The notes: generated from the letters alone by a model not told the origin. 32,866 nucleotides of DNA from Anaerolineae bacterium (GCA_022823165.1 JAJDXR010000006.1:1-32866); one strand, 5' to 3'; positions 7,986 through 16,013 are shown, numbered from the stretch's first letter. Made by a program: numbers and translations.

Positions 7986-8041
7986 TCAGGCAGCCAGACG
8001 CGCAGGCGCTTGTCCAGCAACTTTATTCTGGGCTGTTCACG
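7982..8041 (-). pseudogene. Possible C-terminal scrap of a propeller/FG-GAP-type gene
   Basis: On the minus strand, right behind the protease stop, a 19-codon frame ends LLDKRLRVWLPD-stop. The FG-GAP-like protein at 10.9-12.1 kb ends GTADGRLRVWLPQ-stop, and the DNA is also alike (GGCAGCCAGACGCGCAG in both). An in-frame TAG lies just upstream at 8042-8044. It may be the decayed end of a paralogue; it could also be a chance match. Confidence 0.3.
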
Positions 8042-8256
8042 CTAATTTTGCGAGTTGGCCAGCATAATCAAGCCAACGGCGGGCATCATTTTCGAAATGG
8101 TCTGAAGAACGGATCGGCCTACGCTATCCCTCTCCAAGCCCAAAACCAGGCGTGATATGACAAGGTATTGGCGCGTCTTGCTAATGCAATTTGTTTTCAA
8201 GTGTCGTATCCTGAGAACCGTTGCAACGACAGAACATACAGGTTGAGGCATTTGAA

Positions 8257-9222
8257 ATGGCAAGAAGAAGACTGGCAATTGACGAAAAGACCCGTTCGCA
8301 AGACATTAGCGGCAAGGTCTATATTGTCACTGGAGCCAATTCCGGGGTCGGGCTTGAAACCACCAGACAACTGGTTAAACAGGGCGGTCATGTGGTCATG
8401 GCTTGCCGGCGAACAGATGCCGGAGAAGAAGCGGCTCAGAGCTTCAGTGGGCTGAAAGGCAGTTATGAAGTCATGAGGCTGGATCTGGCTGATCTGCAGT
8501 CTGTGCGGGATTTTGCCAGGAAATTCCAGCAGAAATATGACCGGCTGGACGGTCTTGATTGCAATGCGGGCATGGTAAATATGAAATCCGAACCCGCGTA
8601 CACTAAAGACGGGTTTGAGATCACCATGGCGGCGAGTTACTTCGGACATTTCCTGCTGACGGAATTATTGCTTGATGTGTTGAAGAAAAGCGCGCCATCA
8701 AGGTGGGTTATTGTTTCCTCTGTTGTGCATGCGGGAAACCCAAATAACCGCCCCGATGTGCATCTGGACGATTTGCATTACAAGGCAAGGGATTTCAAAC
8801 GTTTCGCTGCTTACGCCGAGGCGAAAGTTGCAGTCGTTTTGTATGCCAAGGAGCTGGCGGAGCGGTTGGAAGGCACTGGCGTCTCAGCTTTCTCGGTACA
8901 TCCTGGTTGGGCGCGATCAAACTTCGGCTCGGGCGGCAACTTCTTGATGCAAGCGCTTATGGGGCTGGTACGACCTTTCACCCGCTTTATGTCGGACAGT
9001 AACGAAGAATCGGCCCAAACATCATTGCACTGTTTGCTCTCTGATGATGCGCCAAATCACTCAGGCGCCTACTTCAGCCAGAGCAGTGTGTTATATCGTG
9101 ACAAGGGCTTTCGCGATGGCGGTTGGCCCATGGAATCGCCAAATCCAAATGCCAAGAATATGGACACTGCGCGCGAACTGGTTGCGATGAGTTATGGATT
9201 GGTTGGGTTAAAAGACGCGTAA
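8257..9222 (+). CDS. Short-chain dehydrogenase/reductase (retinol/protochlorophyllide reductase-like)
   Basis: A 321-aa NAD(P)-dependent oxidoreductase of the SDR superfamily. Visible motifs: the dinucleotide-binding TGANSGVG (residues 25-32), NAG (103-105), the catalytic Ser near 154-155 (VIVSSVVH) and Tyr186-x3-Lys190 (YAEAK), all in the classical order. The sequence style (GLETTRQL, VVMACRR, then SVHPGWARSNF) is that of SDRs annotated as retinol dehydrogenase or protochlorophyllide reductase-like; the real substrate cannot be inferred. I take ATG 8257, preceded by TTGAGG, rather than the upstream TTG 8221. The gene is visibly less G+C rich than its neighbours. A related SDR begins 33 bp downstream but is cut short, so this was probably a tandem SDR pair with an AraC-type regulator. 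Confidence 0.88.
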   Translation: MARRRLAIDEKTRSQDISGKVYIVTGANSGVGLETTRQLVKQGGHVVMACRRTDAGEEAAQSFSGLKGSYEVMRLDLADLQSVRDFARKFQQKYDRLDGLDCNAGMVNMKSEPAYTKDGFEITMAASYFGHFLLTELLLDVLKKSAPSRWVIVSSVVHAGNPNNRPDVHLDDLHYKARDFKRFAAYAEAKVAVVLYAKELAERLEGTGVSAFSVHPGWARSNFGSGGNFLMQALMGLVRPFTRFMSDSNEESAQTSLHCLLSDDAPNHSGAYFSQSSVLYRDKGFRDGGWPMESPNPNAKNMDTARELVAMSYGLVGLKDA

Positions 9223-9255
9223 AGCCAATCACACGGCGCTAAAAGTGAGAAATCA

Positions 9256-9441
9256 ATGTCAATCCAGAAATGGACAACCGCTAACATCCCGGATTTGACT
9301 GGAAAGGTCATTATGATAACGGGAGCCAATAGCGGCATGGGTCTGGAGTCAACGCGAGAGTTTGCTGGCAAAGGCGCGCAGGTTCTTTTAGCCTGCCGAA
9401 CTCGCCTGGTCACCGGCAGATACACGGAGAGCGAAAAATGA
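9256..9441 (+). pseudogene. Truncated second SDR (N-terminal 50 residues only)
   Basis: Starts normally at ATG 9256 and gives [17 protein letters not shown] then [20 protein letters not shown], an SDR N-terminus with an intact TGxxxGxG motif, clearly related to the gene upstream. After LLACRTR the family sequence stops; a short unrelated tail ending TESEK leads to TGA at 9441. The catalytic Ser, Tyr and Lys are absent, so it cannot be an active SDR. The break point lies at about 9405. An internal deletion between this gene and the following AraC-type gene explains it best; a mis-assembly is possible. Confidence 0.8.
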
Positions 9442-9611
9442 AAAAATACCCTGTGGATGGCGGATGGCGAGTTCTATTTGACGATATGAATCTGTCAATA
9501 CAGGATGTGTTGCGCTACGCGCAATTGCCCTTGGACTTGTTGAGCCGTAAATCGCCAACTATCAGCGGAGATCAATATTTTAGGTTATGGGATGGGGTAG
9601 CTACACGCTAG
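9438..9611 (+). pseudogene. Truncated AraC-family regulator (N-terminal fragment)
   Basis: A 57-codon ORF opening [18 protein letters not shown], then LSIQDVLRYAQLPLDLLSRK and QYFRLWDG. This is the beginning of AraC-type regulators with an arabinose-binding-like N-terminal domain, where a WRVLL, DVLRxAGLP and EYFRLW pattern is typical. The two C-terminal helix-turn-helix motifs are missing: the frame ends at TAG 9611, where the convergent serine hydrolase ends. It overlaps the SDR stump by ATGA (9438-9441). AraC regulators often sit beside SDR genes, so the pair was probably a regulator-enzyme unit now lost by deletions on both sides. Confidence 0.65.
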
Positions 9612-10837
9612 TCCGCGTAGCTTTCGTCAATCGCCTGATAGACCAGGTTGGGCACGATCGAGCGCGGCCGGTGCGGCTCGGCGCTCCACATCTGCGTCAT
9701 CAGCAGAATAAGCAGTTCCTCAGCCGGGTCGATGACAAAATAGGTGCTGGCGGCGCCGGCCCAGCCGAATTCGCCCGGCGAGCTGTAGCCGTTGGCGCGG
9801 CCGTAATCAACCATAACGCGGAAGCCCAAACCGAAGCCGTAACCGTAGCGCTCCATGCCGATGCGCAGCGGCAGCCACGCGCGCGGAACGGCGTTGGCGG
9901 CCATGCGCTTAATCGTCAACGGGCTGACCAGGCGCGCGCCATCCAGCTCGCCGCCATTCAGCAACATGGCGGCGAAACGCAGGTAGTCCGCTGTGGTGGA
10001 CACGAGTCCGCCCCCGCCGGACGGGCAGATTGTCGGCTGGCGGACATCGCCATTGGCTACCTCGGCGTGCTCAATTAGCAAGGGCTCCCCGGAGGCTTGC
10101 GAGCCATAGATGACGCAGAGCCGCCGCGCATTTTCCGGCGCGACATCAAAGCCGGTATCGACCATGCCCAAAGGCGCGAAGATGCGTTGCTGGAGGAAAT
10201 CAGCCAGCGGCATATCCGCAATTACTTGCGCCACATAACCGAGAACATCGGTGGCGACGCTGTACTGCCAATTGGCGCCGGGTTGAAAGCTAAGCGGCAG
10301 CGCGGCGAAATGCTCGATCAACTCCGCCAGCGGCATATCACGGCGGAAGAAGCCCTGCTTCGCGGCGGCGGCCTGAAACTGCTTGTCGACAGGATGCCAG
10401 GCATCGCCCCCGTAAGTTAGCCCGGATGTATGCGTCAGCAGATGATAGAGCGTCATCGGCGGGTCTTGCTCGACTAAATGGAGTTGCCCATTGCTGATGT
10501 GGCTGTACACTTTAGTTTTTCCGAAAGCCGGGACATAACGCGACACTGGATCGAAGAGTTGGCAGCGTCCCTCATCATGCAGCATCATCAGCGCCAGGCT
10601 CACAATCGGCTTGGTCATGCTGTAGATGCGGAAGATGGCGTCGGCTTGCATCGGCCGGCCCGCTTCAATATCCATCTTGCCGTGCCAGCTGTGATGGACA
10701 ATTTTGCCGCGTCGCTGCGCCAGCGCGATGATGCCGGGCAAGCGGTCGCCGGCGACTTCGCCTTCCAGATAGCTGTTGATCCGCGCCAGCCGCTCGCTCG
10801 ACATGCCGACTTGTTCCGCTTCGTATACTTTTATCAC
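9608..10837 (-). CDS. Serine hydrolase, beta-lactamase class C / esterase family
   Basis: A 409-aa member of the PF00144 (beta-lactamase-like) family. Ser73-Met-Thr-Lys76 (YSMTKPIVS) is the SxxK nucleophile/base pair; Tyr192 in NWQYSVATD is the second motif; HTSGL (136-140) and GWAGAASTYF, in place of the third KTG-type motif, complete the active site. Such proteins are usually esterases, D-aminopeptidases or low-activity beta-lactamases; the substrate is unknown. No signal peptide is seen, so it is probably cytoplasmic. Start is GTG 10837 with AAGGAG upstream. It is 31 bp behind the FG-GAP-like gene on the same strand and may share its transcript. Its stop codon abuts the AraC stump that runs toward it. 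Confidence 0.9.
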   Translation of the reverse strand: MIKVYEAEQVGMSSERLARINSYLEGEVAGDRLPGIIALAQRRGKIVHHSWHGKMDIEAGRPMQADAIFRIYSMTKPIVSLALMMLHDEGRCQLFDPVSRYVPAFGKTKVYSHISNGQLHLVEQDPPMTLYHLLTHTSGLTYGGDAWHPVDKQFQAAAAKQGFFRRDMPLAELIEHFAALPLSFQPGANWQYSVATDVLGYVAQVIADMPLADFLQQRIFAPLGMVDTGFDVAPENARRLCVIYGSQASGEPLLIEHAEVANGDVRQPTICPSGGGGLVSTTADYLRFAAMLLNGGELDGARLVSPLTIKRMAANAVPRAWLPLRIGMERYGYGFGLGFRVMVDYGRANGYSSPGEFGWAGAASTYFVIDPAEELLILLMTQMWSAEPHRPRSIVPNLVYQAIDESYAD

Positions 10838-10868
10838 CCGCCCGCTCCTTCAGCTTCCGCTATCAGTC

Positions 10869-12143
10869 TCACTGCGGCAGCCAGACGCGCAGCCGCCCGT
10901 CGGCCGTGCCCACCGCCAGCGCCAGACGATCTTGCAATAATTCGACCGGCGCGAAATTGCTCGTGATTTCAGCCCCGGCCTCCAGACGCCAGACCTCGCG
11001 CGCGCCGGATTCGTCCCGCTGAACCGCCACTACAGCGCGGCGTTCCAGGTCCATCGCCAGGACTTCGGGCCGGCCGTCGCCGTTGAAGTCGCCGGCCGCC
11101 GTTTGGTCGAGATTGCGCGAGCCCAGCGTGTGCGTCGTGACGCCGGGGAAGGTCGCCGTCTGTTCCAGCGCGTCGCCGCCCAAGCGATAGAACTCCAGCG
11201 CGCCCACGATATGAGGCGTCCGCGTAGCCGCGATCTCGATCTGCCCGGCCGGACCAAATGGCGCGGCGCTGAGTTGATGACGCCAGCGCTTGCCCTGCCC
11301 CACCGGCGGCCCATCAACTGCTTGGACTATGGCGCCGCCATCCCAGATATAAGCGCGCAAACGCGCGCCCAAGGCGCCATTCGCCACGGTCGTCACCAGG
11401 TCTTCCACGCCGTCGCCGTCAATATCAGCCCAGAAGGGCGCGATGCCTTCGTAGACATCTTCGCCGGGCAGGTCGACGCGGGCCAACAAGCGAATCCGGC
11501 TGTCGCGGACATCGAGAACGAGCAGGGTCGCCGCTTCCAGCGCGTCGCCCATAATACCGTGCGTGTAGCGCTGGTCAGTCGCGTTGGCGTATAGCGCCAC
11601 CTGCCCCAGGCGGTTCATCACGGGGCGCGCGTCCGGCTGCGCGTCTATCGGCAGGCTGGCCAGCGCGCCGTCCTCGCGCCCCAGCACCAGATCGCCGGCG
11701 CGGTTGATATACAGCACCTCGAAATCGTTGACCGGGCTGGGGTGGCTAAGCGGGGAAACACTGGCGTCGCTGCGCAGGACATAGGTGCCCTCGACCATCG
11801 AGACACCGACTATCGGCGGCTGCGCGCCCTCAAACCAGCCCGGCTGATAAGCCAGCGTTCTCGCCGCGCCATCGGGCGCAACTTCCACCACCTGCAGGTC
11901 GCCGCTCTCCAGCACGACATGCCAGACGGCCGTCTCCATGGCGTAGCCGACCGCCCAGGCCGGTACGCCGCGCAAAGGCACATCAACCGTTCGCACATCC
12001 GGGAAGCTGCCGCGGCCGCGCGCGAAATGATTGCCGGCCGGGTTGTGAAAGGTATAGAAATAGCGATCGAGCACGGGCGCCTCCTCCTGCGCGCTGGCGA
12101 GTGTAGCAGAGAGGAGCAGCAGGGTTAAGATGACGATGCGCAC
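10869..12143 (-). CDS. Secreted FG-GAP/VCBS-like repeat protein
   Basis: About 424 aa. The N-terminus MRIVILTLLLLSATLASAQ is a clear cleavable signal peptide, so the protein is exported. The body carries calcium-binding FG-GAP-like signatures, ADIDGDGVEDLVTTV and GDFNGDGRPEVLAMDLERR, and several strand-turn repeats of about 50-60 residues, consistent with a beta-propeller. It ends GTADGRLRVWLPQ. The function is unknown; such propellers usually bind ligands or partners at the cell surface. Start is uncertain: GTG 12143 gives the cleanest signal peptide and TTG 12149 adds two residues; neither has a strong ribosome site. Upstream lies the inverted-repeat element at 12166-12433. Confidence 0.75.
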   Translation of the reverse strand: MRIVILTLLLLSATLASAQEEAPVLDRYFYTFHNPAGNHFARGRGSFPDVRTVDVPLRGVPAWAVGYAMETAVWHVVLESGDLQVVEVAPDGAARTLAYQPGWFEGAQPPIVGVSMVEGTYVLRSDASVSPLSHPSPVNDFEVLYINRAGDLVLGREDGALASLPIDAQPDARPVMNRLGQVALYANATDQRYTHGIMGDALEAATLLVLDVRDSRIRLLARVDLPGEDVYEGIAPFWADIDGDGVEDLVTTVANGALGARLRAYIWDGGAIVQAVDGPPVGQGKRWRHQLSAAPFGPAGQIEIAATRTPHIVGALEFYRLGGDALEQTATFPGVTTHTLGSRNLDQTAAGDFNGDGRPEVLAMDLERRAVVAVQRDESGAREVWRLEAGAEITSNFAPVELLQDRLALAVGTADGRLRVWLPQ

Positions 12144-12165
12144 TGGCAAGTCGAGAAATCCATGA

Positions 12166-12433
12166 AAGTGCCTATTTTCAAGGATATAGTTCTCTTTGCG
12201 AACACGATACAGGTTTTTTCACCACAGAGAGCACAGAGAGCACAGATATTTTTTCTATATTTGGCGGAGTTTCAAGTCCACTGAATTCGCCACTCCCGAA
12301 AGAACTGGAAGTGGCGATTCTTGTGTATGCAACAGCTTCAGAGCAAATAGAACATATCTCTGTGTGCTCTGTGGTTAATCCCCCAGTGCCGAGCTCGCTA
12401 TGCGTCCCATATCCACGATTTTAGCCACTCCCT
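12166..12433. repeat. Nested inverted-repeat element (MITE-like)
   Basis: Outer arms are two copies of the CACAGAG repeat facing each other: plus-strand copy 12166-12248 (AGTGCCTAT, AGGATATAG, then CAGGTTTTTTCACCACAGAG) and minus-strand copy 12353-12433 (GGGAGTGGCTAAAATCGTGG, GATATG, then TTAACCACAGAGCACACAG). Between them sits a shorter imperfect hairpin, GAATTCGCCACTCCC (12283-12297) against GGAAGTGGCGATTC (12307-12320). There is no ORF of note. It fills the 365-bp spacer between the FG-GAP-like and SPFH genes. Size and symmetry fit a non-autonomous mobile element, but no target duplication was identified. Confidence 0.6.
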
Positions 12434-12448
12434 ATCCATTGCGGCCTT

Positions 12449-12486
12449 GAAAAAAACGAAAAGGACGCCCGGAAGAGAGCGTCCTT
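12449..12486 (-). terminator. Intrinsic terminator of the SPFH gene
   Basis: On the minus strand AAGGACGC and GCGTCCTT pair across a 10-nt loop (12461-12486), followed by TTCGTTTTTTT. It lies 29 bp behind the SPFH stop codon. Confidence 0.85.
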
Positions 12487-12514
12487 CTTGCTGCTTGTTT
12501 ATGCGGCTTCGGCT

Positions 12515-13561
12515 TTAGTTGCCGGCTTCAGTCAACTGAATGGACGCCTCAGGCGCTTCAAAGTCGGCGCCCAATTGAGTGAAGTCGTCGACGTTGAAGA
12601 TGAAGGGAGCATTCGACGGCAAGAGCGCGAAGGAGACGTTGTCCGACAAGTTGGCGACATACAGATACTGGATTAGGTTGGGATTGGCGGCGATCTGGTC
12701 GCTGATGACGCGCAGCGCCTCAGCCTCCGCTTGCGCTTCGATCAGACGAGCGTTGGCGCGACCGCGAGCTTCCTGCTCGGCAGCGTCAGCGCGACCGCCG
12801 GCTTCGGTCTGGACGCGCTCGGCTTCCGTCCGCGCGCGCAGCAGCCGTTGTTCCTCAATCTGCTTCTCTTCGATGGATTGCGAGAAGGCGGCGGTGAATT
12901 CGATTTGGCGGACGAGCAGCGCTGTCAGCGTCAAGCCTTCCAGTTTCATCTGTTGGCTGACGACCCCTTCGATTTGATTGCCCAGTTCCTCGCGTTTTTC
13001 GCCATAAATAGCTTCCGCCTCGAATTGCGAGACGACATCGCGGGCAACCGCGCGCACGGTGGGACGGATGAAATCGGCTTCGTAGCGATTCTGCCAATTC
13101 AGGTGAATCTGGTTGACATCCCCCCGCTCGATGCGATAGAGCACGGTGATATCCAGCCGCACTTCCTGGCCATCTGCGGACAGCGCTTCCACGGCGTCAT
13201 TGCCCTGCAAGCGCCCCTCGCTGCTGATACCCGACATGGTGTATTCGCGCTGATCGGTCTGGTAGATGATGTACTCCTGCAAACCCGGGATGATGATGGA
13301 GGTGCCCGGGGCCCGCGCCGGATCTTCCAACTCGCCAGACAAGACGTTGACGATGACCGCCGCCCGCGCCGGCTGCACGATCAATATGCCGGAACTGACG
13401 ATGAAAAGCACGACGCCGCCGACGAAACCCACCAGCGCCAGCAGCATGCCCCCGCGCGCCGACCGGCCCTGCGACGCCAGCGTGAAGGCGAAAGCTACGC
13501 CCAAAATGCCCACGCCAAAAGCCAGCACCGCGATGATTCCCAAAAGACCGCCAAAATTCAT
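12515..13561 (-). CDS. SPFH / Band 7 (stomatin-prohibitin-like) membrane protein
   Basis: A 348-aa protein with two N-terminal hydrophobic segments (about residues 5-29 and 38-62), then the SPFH domain beginning QPARAAVIVNVLSGEL and including DGQEVRLDITVLYRIE and RPTVRAVARDVVSQFEAEAI. A long charged, alanine/glutamate/arginine-rich coiled-coil (about 225-290) contains EEKQIEEQRLLRARTEAERV, typical of prohibitins and stomatins. Proteins of this class assemble into large rings on the membrane and organise microdomains or modulate proteases. The family usually has one anchor; the extra span here is a variant common in some environmental bacteria. Start ATG 13561 has AAGGAG at good spacing. It is a single-gene transcript with a clear promoter and terminator. 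No NfeD or FtsH partner is adjacent. Confidence 0.9.
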   Translation of the reverse strand: MNFGGLLGIIAVLAFGVGILGVAFAFTLASQGRSARGGMLLALVGFVGGVVLFIVSSGILIVQPARAAVIVNVLSGELEDPARAPGTSIIIPGLQEYIIYQTDQREYTMSGISSEGRLQGNDAVEALSADGQEVRLDITVLYRIERGDVNQIHLNWQNRYEADFIRPTVRAVARDVVSQFEAEAIYGEKREELGNQIEGVVSQQMKLEGLTLTALLVRQIEFTAAFSQSIEEKQIEEQRLLRARTEAERVQTEAGGRADAAEQEARGRANARLIEAQAEAEALRVISDQIAANPNLIQYLYVANLSDNVSFALLPSNAPFIFNVDDFTQLGADFEAPEASIQLTEAGN

Positions 13562-13609
13562 GACCGCTCCTTTACAGCGATTTATCTGCTGTTTCGAATG
13601 TACGGACTG

Positions 13610-13618
13610 ATTATATCA
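13610..13618 (-). promoter_or_regulatory. Extended -10 promoter of the SPFH gene
   Basis: The minus strand reads TGATATAAT, an exact TGn-TATAAT extended -10 element, about 50 bp before the ATG. There is no good -35 hexamer, which extended -10 promoters do not need. Confidence 0.65.
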
Positions 13619-13663
13619 CAGGCTTGGTGGCGAATGGATACCTCAATATTTGGGGGGGCGATT

Positions 13664-13735
13664 AACCACAGAAGTAAACATAAGCAAGTCACGCAACCAA
13701 ATTAGCCACCGAGTACACCGAGTAAAGCAGTTTAG
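13664..13735 (+). repeat. Fragments of two dispersed repeat families
   Basis: TTAACCACAGAAGTAAAC at about 13663 resembles the CACAGAG family; CCACCGAGTACACCGAG, followed by CAGTTTAG, at 13706-13735 belongs to the CACCGAG family seen as an inverted pair at 32643-32831. These lie in a 629-bp gene-free stretch (13562-14190), the rest of which holds repeated CCAAT/ATTGG hairpins and a G-rich tract. Confidence 0.5.
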
Positions 13736-13927
13736 TATCCTTAATGGCAGCGACAGATTTCAGGGGCGTTTTTTGAGGAGTATCCCCCGGTCGGGCAGCA
13801 AGGAGATCGGCGTCATTTACCTGGAAGCACTCGTTTGCCGTTTCGCGGCAATGAGAATCGTGATTTTGGCAAAGGGAGAATGCCAGTGACGGCGGGGGCT
13901 GCGGAGGGTATGGGCGGCTCATTGGCA

Positions 13928-13960
13928 TTGGCGCGCGAGCAAAAACTTTTTTGCGCCAAT
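13928..13960. repeat. Long bulged hairpin in non-coding DNA
   Basis: TTGGCGC pairs with GCGCCAA around an inner stem GCAAAAA / TTTTTTGC (one extra T), with a small bulge GCGA. Further copies of GCCAAT/ATTGGC lie on both sides (13921-13970 and 14034-14045). On the plus strand the T-run lies inside the hairpin rather than after it, so this is not a normal terminator. Its role is unknown. Confidence 0.4.
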
Positions 13961-14190
13961 GCGCCAATGGCGAAATGCGGTCCAAGCCAGGAACAGCGGG
14001 GCTTGCAGGTAGGTTTGGCATTTGCCGAATCCGCGCCAATGGCATGGGTTGGCGAGCGTTTTCGTGATAAGGGTATGGTATCACAGCTCAGGTGGTGGGG
14101 GCAGACCAAATGTTCGCGCATGAGGTGTGAGAGTGGATGTTGGCGGGGAGGGGTTGGTCGTTCCGTTGCGGAGGCGGGTTGTGGTGGTGG

Positions 14191-15150
14191 TCATGGTAAA
14201 CCGTCCAGCAGTTTTGTCCAGTCAACTGATTCACTAACGATCTCTGTGGCCACGTTGTCAAACGAGGGCATAAGAAAGGGCTTGGAAACGTATTTCGAAT
14301 TGAGAAGTGCAAGAAGGTTCCCTCTCTCGCGAAAGGGCAGAACGAGCTTGTAGACACAATCTCTCAACACCTTACTCCGCAACTCCCTTTCTAGCGGTTG
14401 CCAGTCGCCGCAAGTTGCGAACTTCTCGTTGGCCTTACTGTCATAAAGAAATACTCCATCCTGCGACTGCAAGAATCCTATCTGACTTCGAAGGTGGGAG
14501 ACTACTCTAAGTCCTGTCTTTCGCAAGCATTTGGACTTGATAGCCCAAACAACCAGATATTCAGGTTCATCCTCTAACTCATTTTCGACATGTGCGGCGA
14601 AAAATGCAGCAAAGAGAGGCCGAAACGTGCAATCCATCAGTCGCGTGGGAATGCCGTGATGTTGCGCAAGCGCGTACGACACTCGGCCGGGGTTAGTCTC
14701 GCTAACTGAAAGAGTAAGAGATTTTTCTATTATCTCATCAAATGCCAGAGGCTTATTATCGCCTCCCAAAATTGCGTAACGGTCTGTTGGAATCGTCAAC
14801 CCAACTCGGTCAGAGAGTTCTTCGAAACTACGAACCAACAAGTGCTCCGCTGTAGTATGAAGCTTTAAGCACAGCAACTTGCGAAAGTCGGCATCTTCAA
14901 CATCTTTCCACAGTGGTTGGACGGAACTAGGTAGGGATTCTCGGTCGGGAAACTCTCTAATGTACTTGTCAACAAACGAAGTTATCAATTCACTCCTCAT
15001 AGCGCGCGGATGTAAGGTCCAACCTACGTCATTCTGCCCGCGAAACAGCCAGATATCATTACCCCATCTGTCATTCGTTTCATCCAGTTCGTACAGAAAG
15101 TTGCTGGCCGAGTCGCAGCGCACTTCCGGTATGCCGTAATCGTTTTCCAT
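14191..15150 (-). CDS. FRG domain-containing protein
   Basis: A 319-aa protein carrying the FRG signature: WLFRGQNDVGWTLHPRAMRS at about residues 34-53 and, further on, ALAQHHGIPTRLMDCTFRPL followed by FAAFFAA, the second conserved block. The FRG domain (named from its F/YRGQ motif) is widespread, often in mobile or prophage-like DNA; its biochemical activity is not something I can state. There are no membrane spans or signal peptide. The gene is conspicuously poorer in G+C than everything around it and is followed by about 630 bp of repeat-rich non-coding DNA, which suggests horizontal entry. It starts at ATG 15150, only 5 bp after the stop of the nitrilase-like gene, with GGGGAT as ribosome site, so it is probably read from the same transcript. 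Confidence 0.8.
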   Translation of the reverse strand: MENDYGIPEVRCDSASNFLYELDETNDRWGNDIWLFRGQNDVGWTLHPRAMRSELITSFVDKYIREFPDRESLPSSVQPLWKDVEDADFRKLLCLKLHTTAEHLLVRSFEELSDRVGLTIPTDRYAILGGDNKPLAFDEIIEKSLTLSVSETNPGRVSYALAQHHGIPTRLMDCTFRPLFAAFFAAHVENELEDEPEYLVVWAIKSKCLRKTGLRVVSHLRSQIGFLQSQDGVFLYDSKANEKFATCGDWQPLERELRSKVLRDCVYKLVLPFRERGNLLALLNSKYVSKPFLMPSFDNVATEIVSESVDWTKLLDGLP

Positions 15151-15155
15151 ATCCC

Positions 15156-16013
15156 CTACCCCAAACTCTCGCTCAAAATCCGGCCCAGCTCCCGCCGCAC
15201 CAGGCCTGGCCGCTCATCCCGCAGCAGCGGCAGCCGCGCCCGCGTCCGGTGCAGTTGATTCAAGTCGATCGCCTGCGTAATCAGCGCCTCGTCAAAATAC
15301 AAGCCGTTTGTCATGAACTCGCCATCGGGATCGACCACCGACGAGCCGCCCCAGAAATTCTTGCCGTCTTCGTAACCCACCCGGTTGCAGTGCAGAATGT
15401 ACGAGGTGAACATGCTGCCGTAAGCCTGGTTGACCAGCTCGACCCAGCGCGTGCCCATCAGCCGGTCGTCCGCGTTGAGCCCGCGCGAGGGGCTGGCGCT
15501 GTTGAGAATGAAGATATCGGCGCCGTCCAGCCAGAGCAGATAAGGCGGCGACACATGCCAGAAGTCCTCGCAGATCAACATGCCGACCCGCCCGAAGCGC
15601 GTGTCGAAGGCGCGCACGCTGTTGCCCTGGGCGAAGTAGCGCGATTCGTCGAACATGGCGTAGGTGGGCAAGTAGAGCTTGTGATGCAGGTGCAGCGTCT
15701 CGCCGCCGGACAAGTAGGCGTCCGCGATGTAAAAGCGATTGCGGAAGTCCTCATGCACGAAGCTGACTACGATGTCGATGTCGCGGCTGACCTTGAGCAG
15801 GTCGGCGTAGACGGCATCGCCCGCCTCCGCTCGCAGCGCCACTTCCGGCGCCAGGTCTTGCACCTGATAACCGGTCAGCGACAGCTCGGGGAAGACCAGC
15901 AAATCGACGCCCTGCTCGCGCGCCCGCGCCGCGTAGTCCAGGTGGACGCCCAGGTTGTGCCGCAAATCGCCGAGTTTGGGGTAGATCTGCGCCAGGCCAA
16001 CGTTTATGCGCAT
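15156..16013 (-). CDS. Carbon-nitrogen hydrolase (nitrilase superfamily)
   Basis: A 285-aa amidase-type enzyme with the Glu-Lys-Cys triad of the nitrilase superfamily: Glu43 in LVFPELSLTGYQ, Lys112 in LHHKLYLPTY, Cys148 in GMLICEDFWH. The sequence is closest in style to the glutaminase half of glutamine-dependent NAD synthetase (LSLTGYQVQDL, MFDESRYF), but the synthetase domain is absent, so it is a stand-alone amidase; substrate unknown. Length is standard. ATG 16013 follows GGAG with a good gap. It is separated by 88 bp from the unknown gene upstream on the same strand and runs directly into the FRG gene. Confidence 0.9.
   Translation of the reverse strand: MRINVGLAQIYPKLGDLRHNLGVHLDYAARAREQGVDLLVFPELSLTGYQVQDLAPEVALRAEAGDAVYADLLKVSRDIDIVVSFVHEDFRNRFYIADAYLSGGETLHLHHKLYLPTYAMFDESRYFAQGNSVRAFDTRFGRVGMLICEDFWHVSPPYLLWLDGADIFILNSASPSRGLNADDRLMGTRWVELVNQAYGSMFTSYILHCNRVGYEDGKNFWGGSSVVDPDGEFMTNGLYFDEALITQAIDLNQLHRTRARLPLLRDERPGLVRRELGRILSESLG

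Noticed and set aside
9587..10078. Plus-strand ORF of 163 codons
   Set aside because: It is the antisense shadow of the serine hydrolase, whose motifs prove the minus-strand frame.
13835..14353. Plus-strand ORF of 172 codons
   Set aside because: Overlaps the FRG gene antisense and the repeat-rich hairpins; the translation has no family-like pattern and is a by-product of repeat composition.
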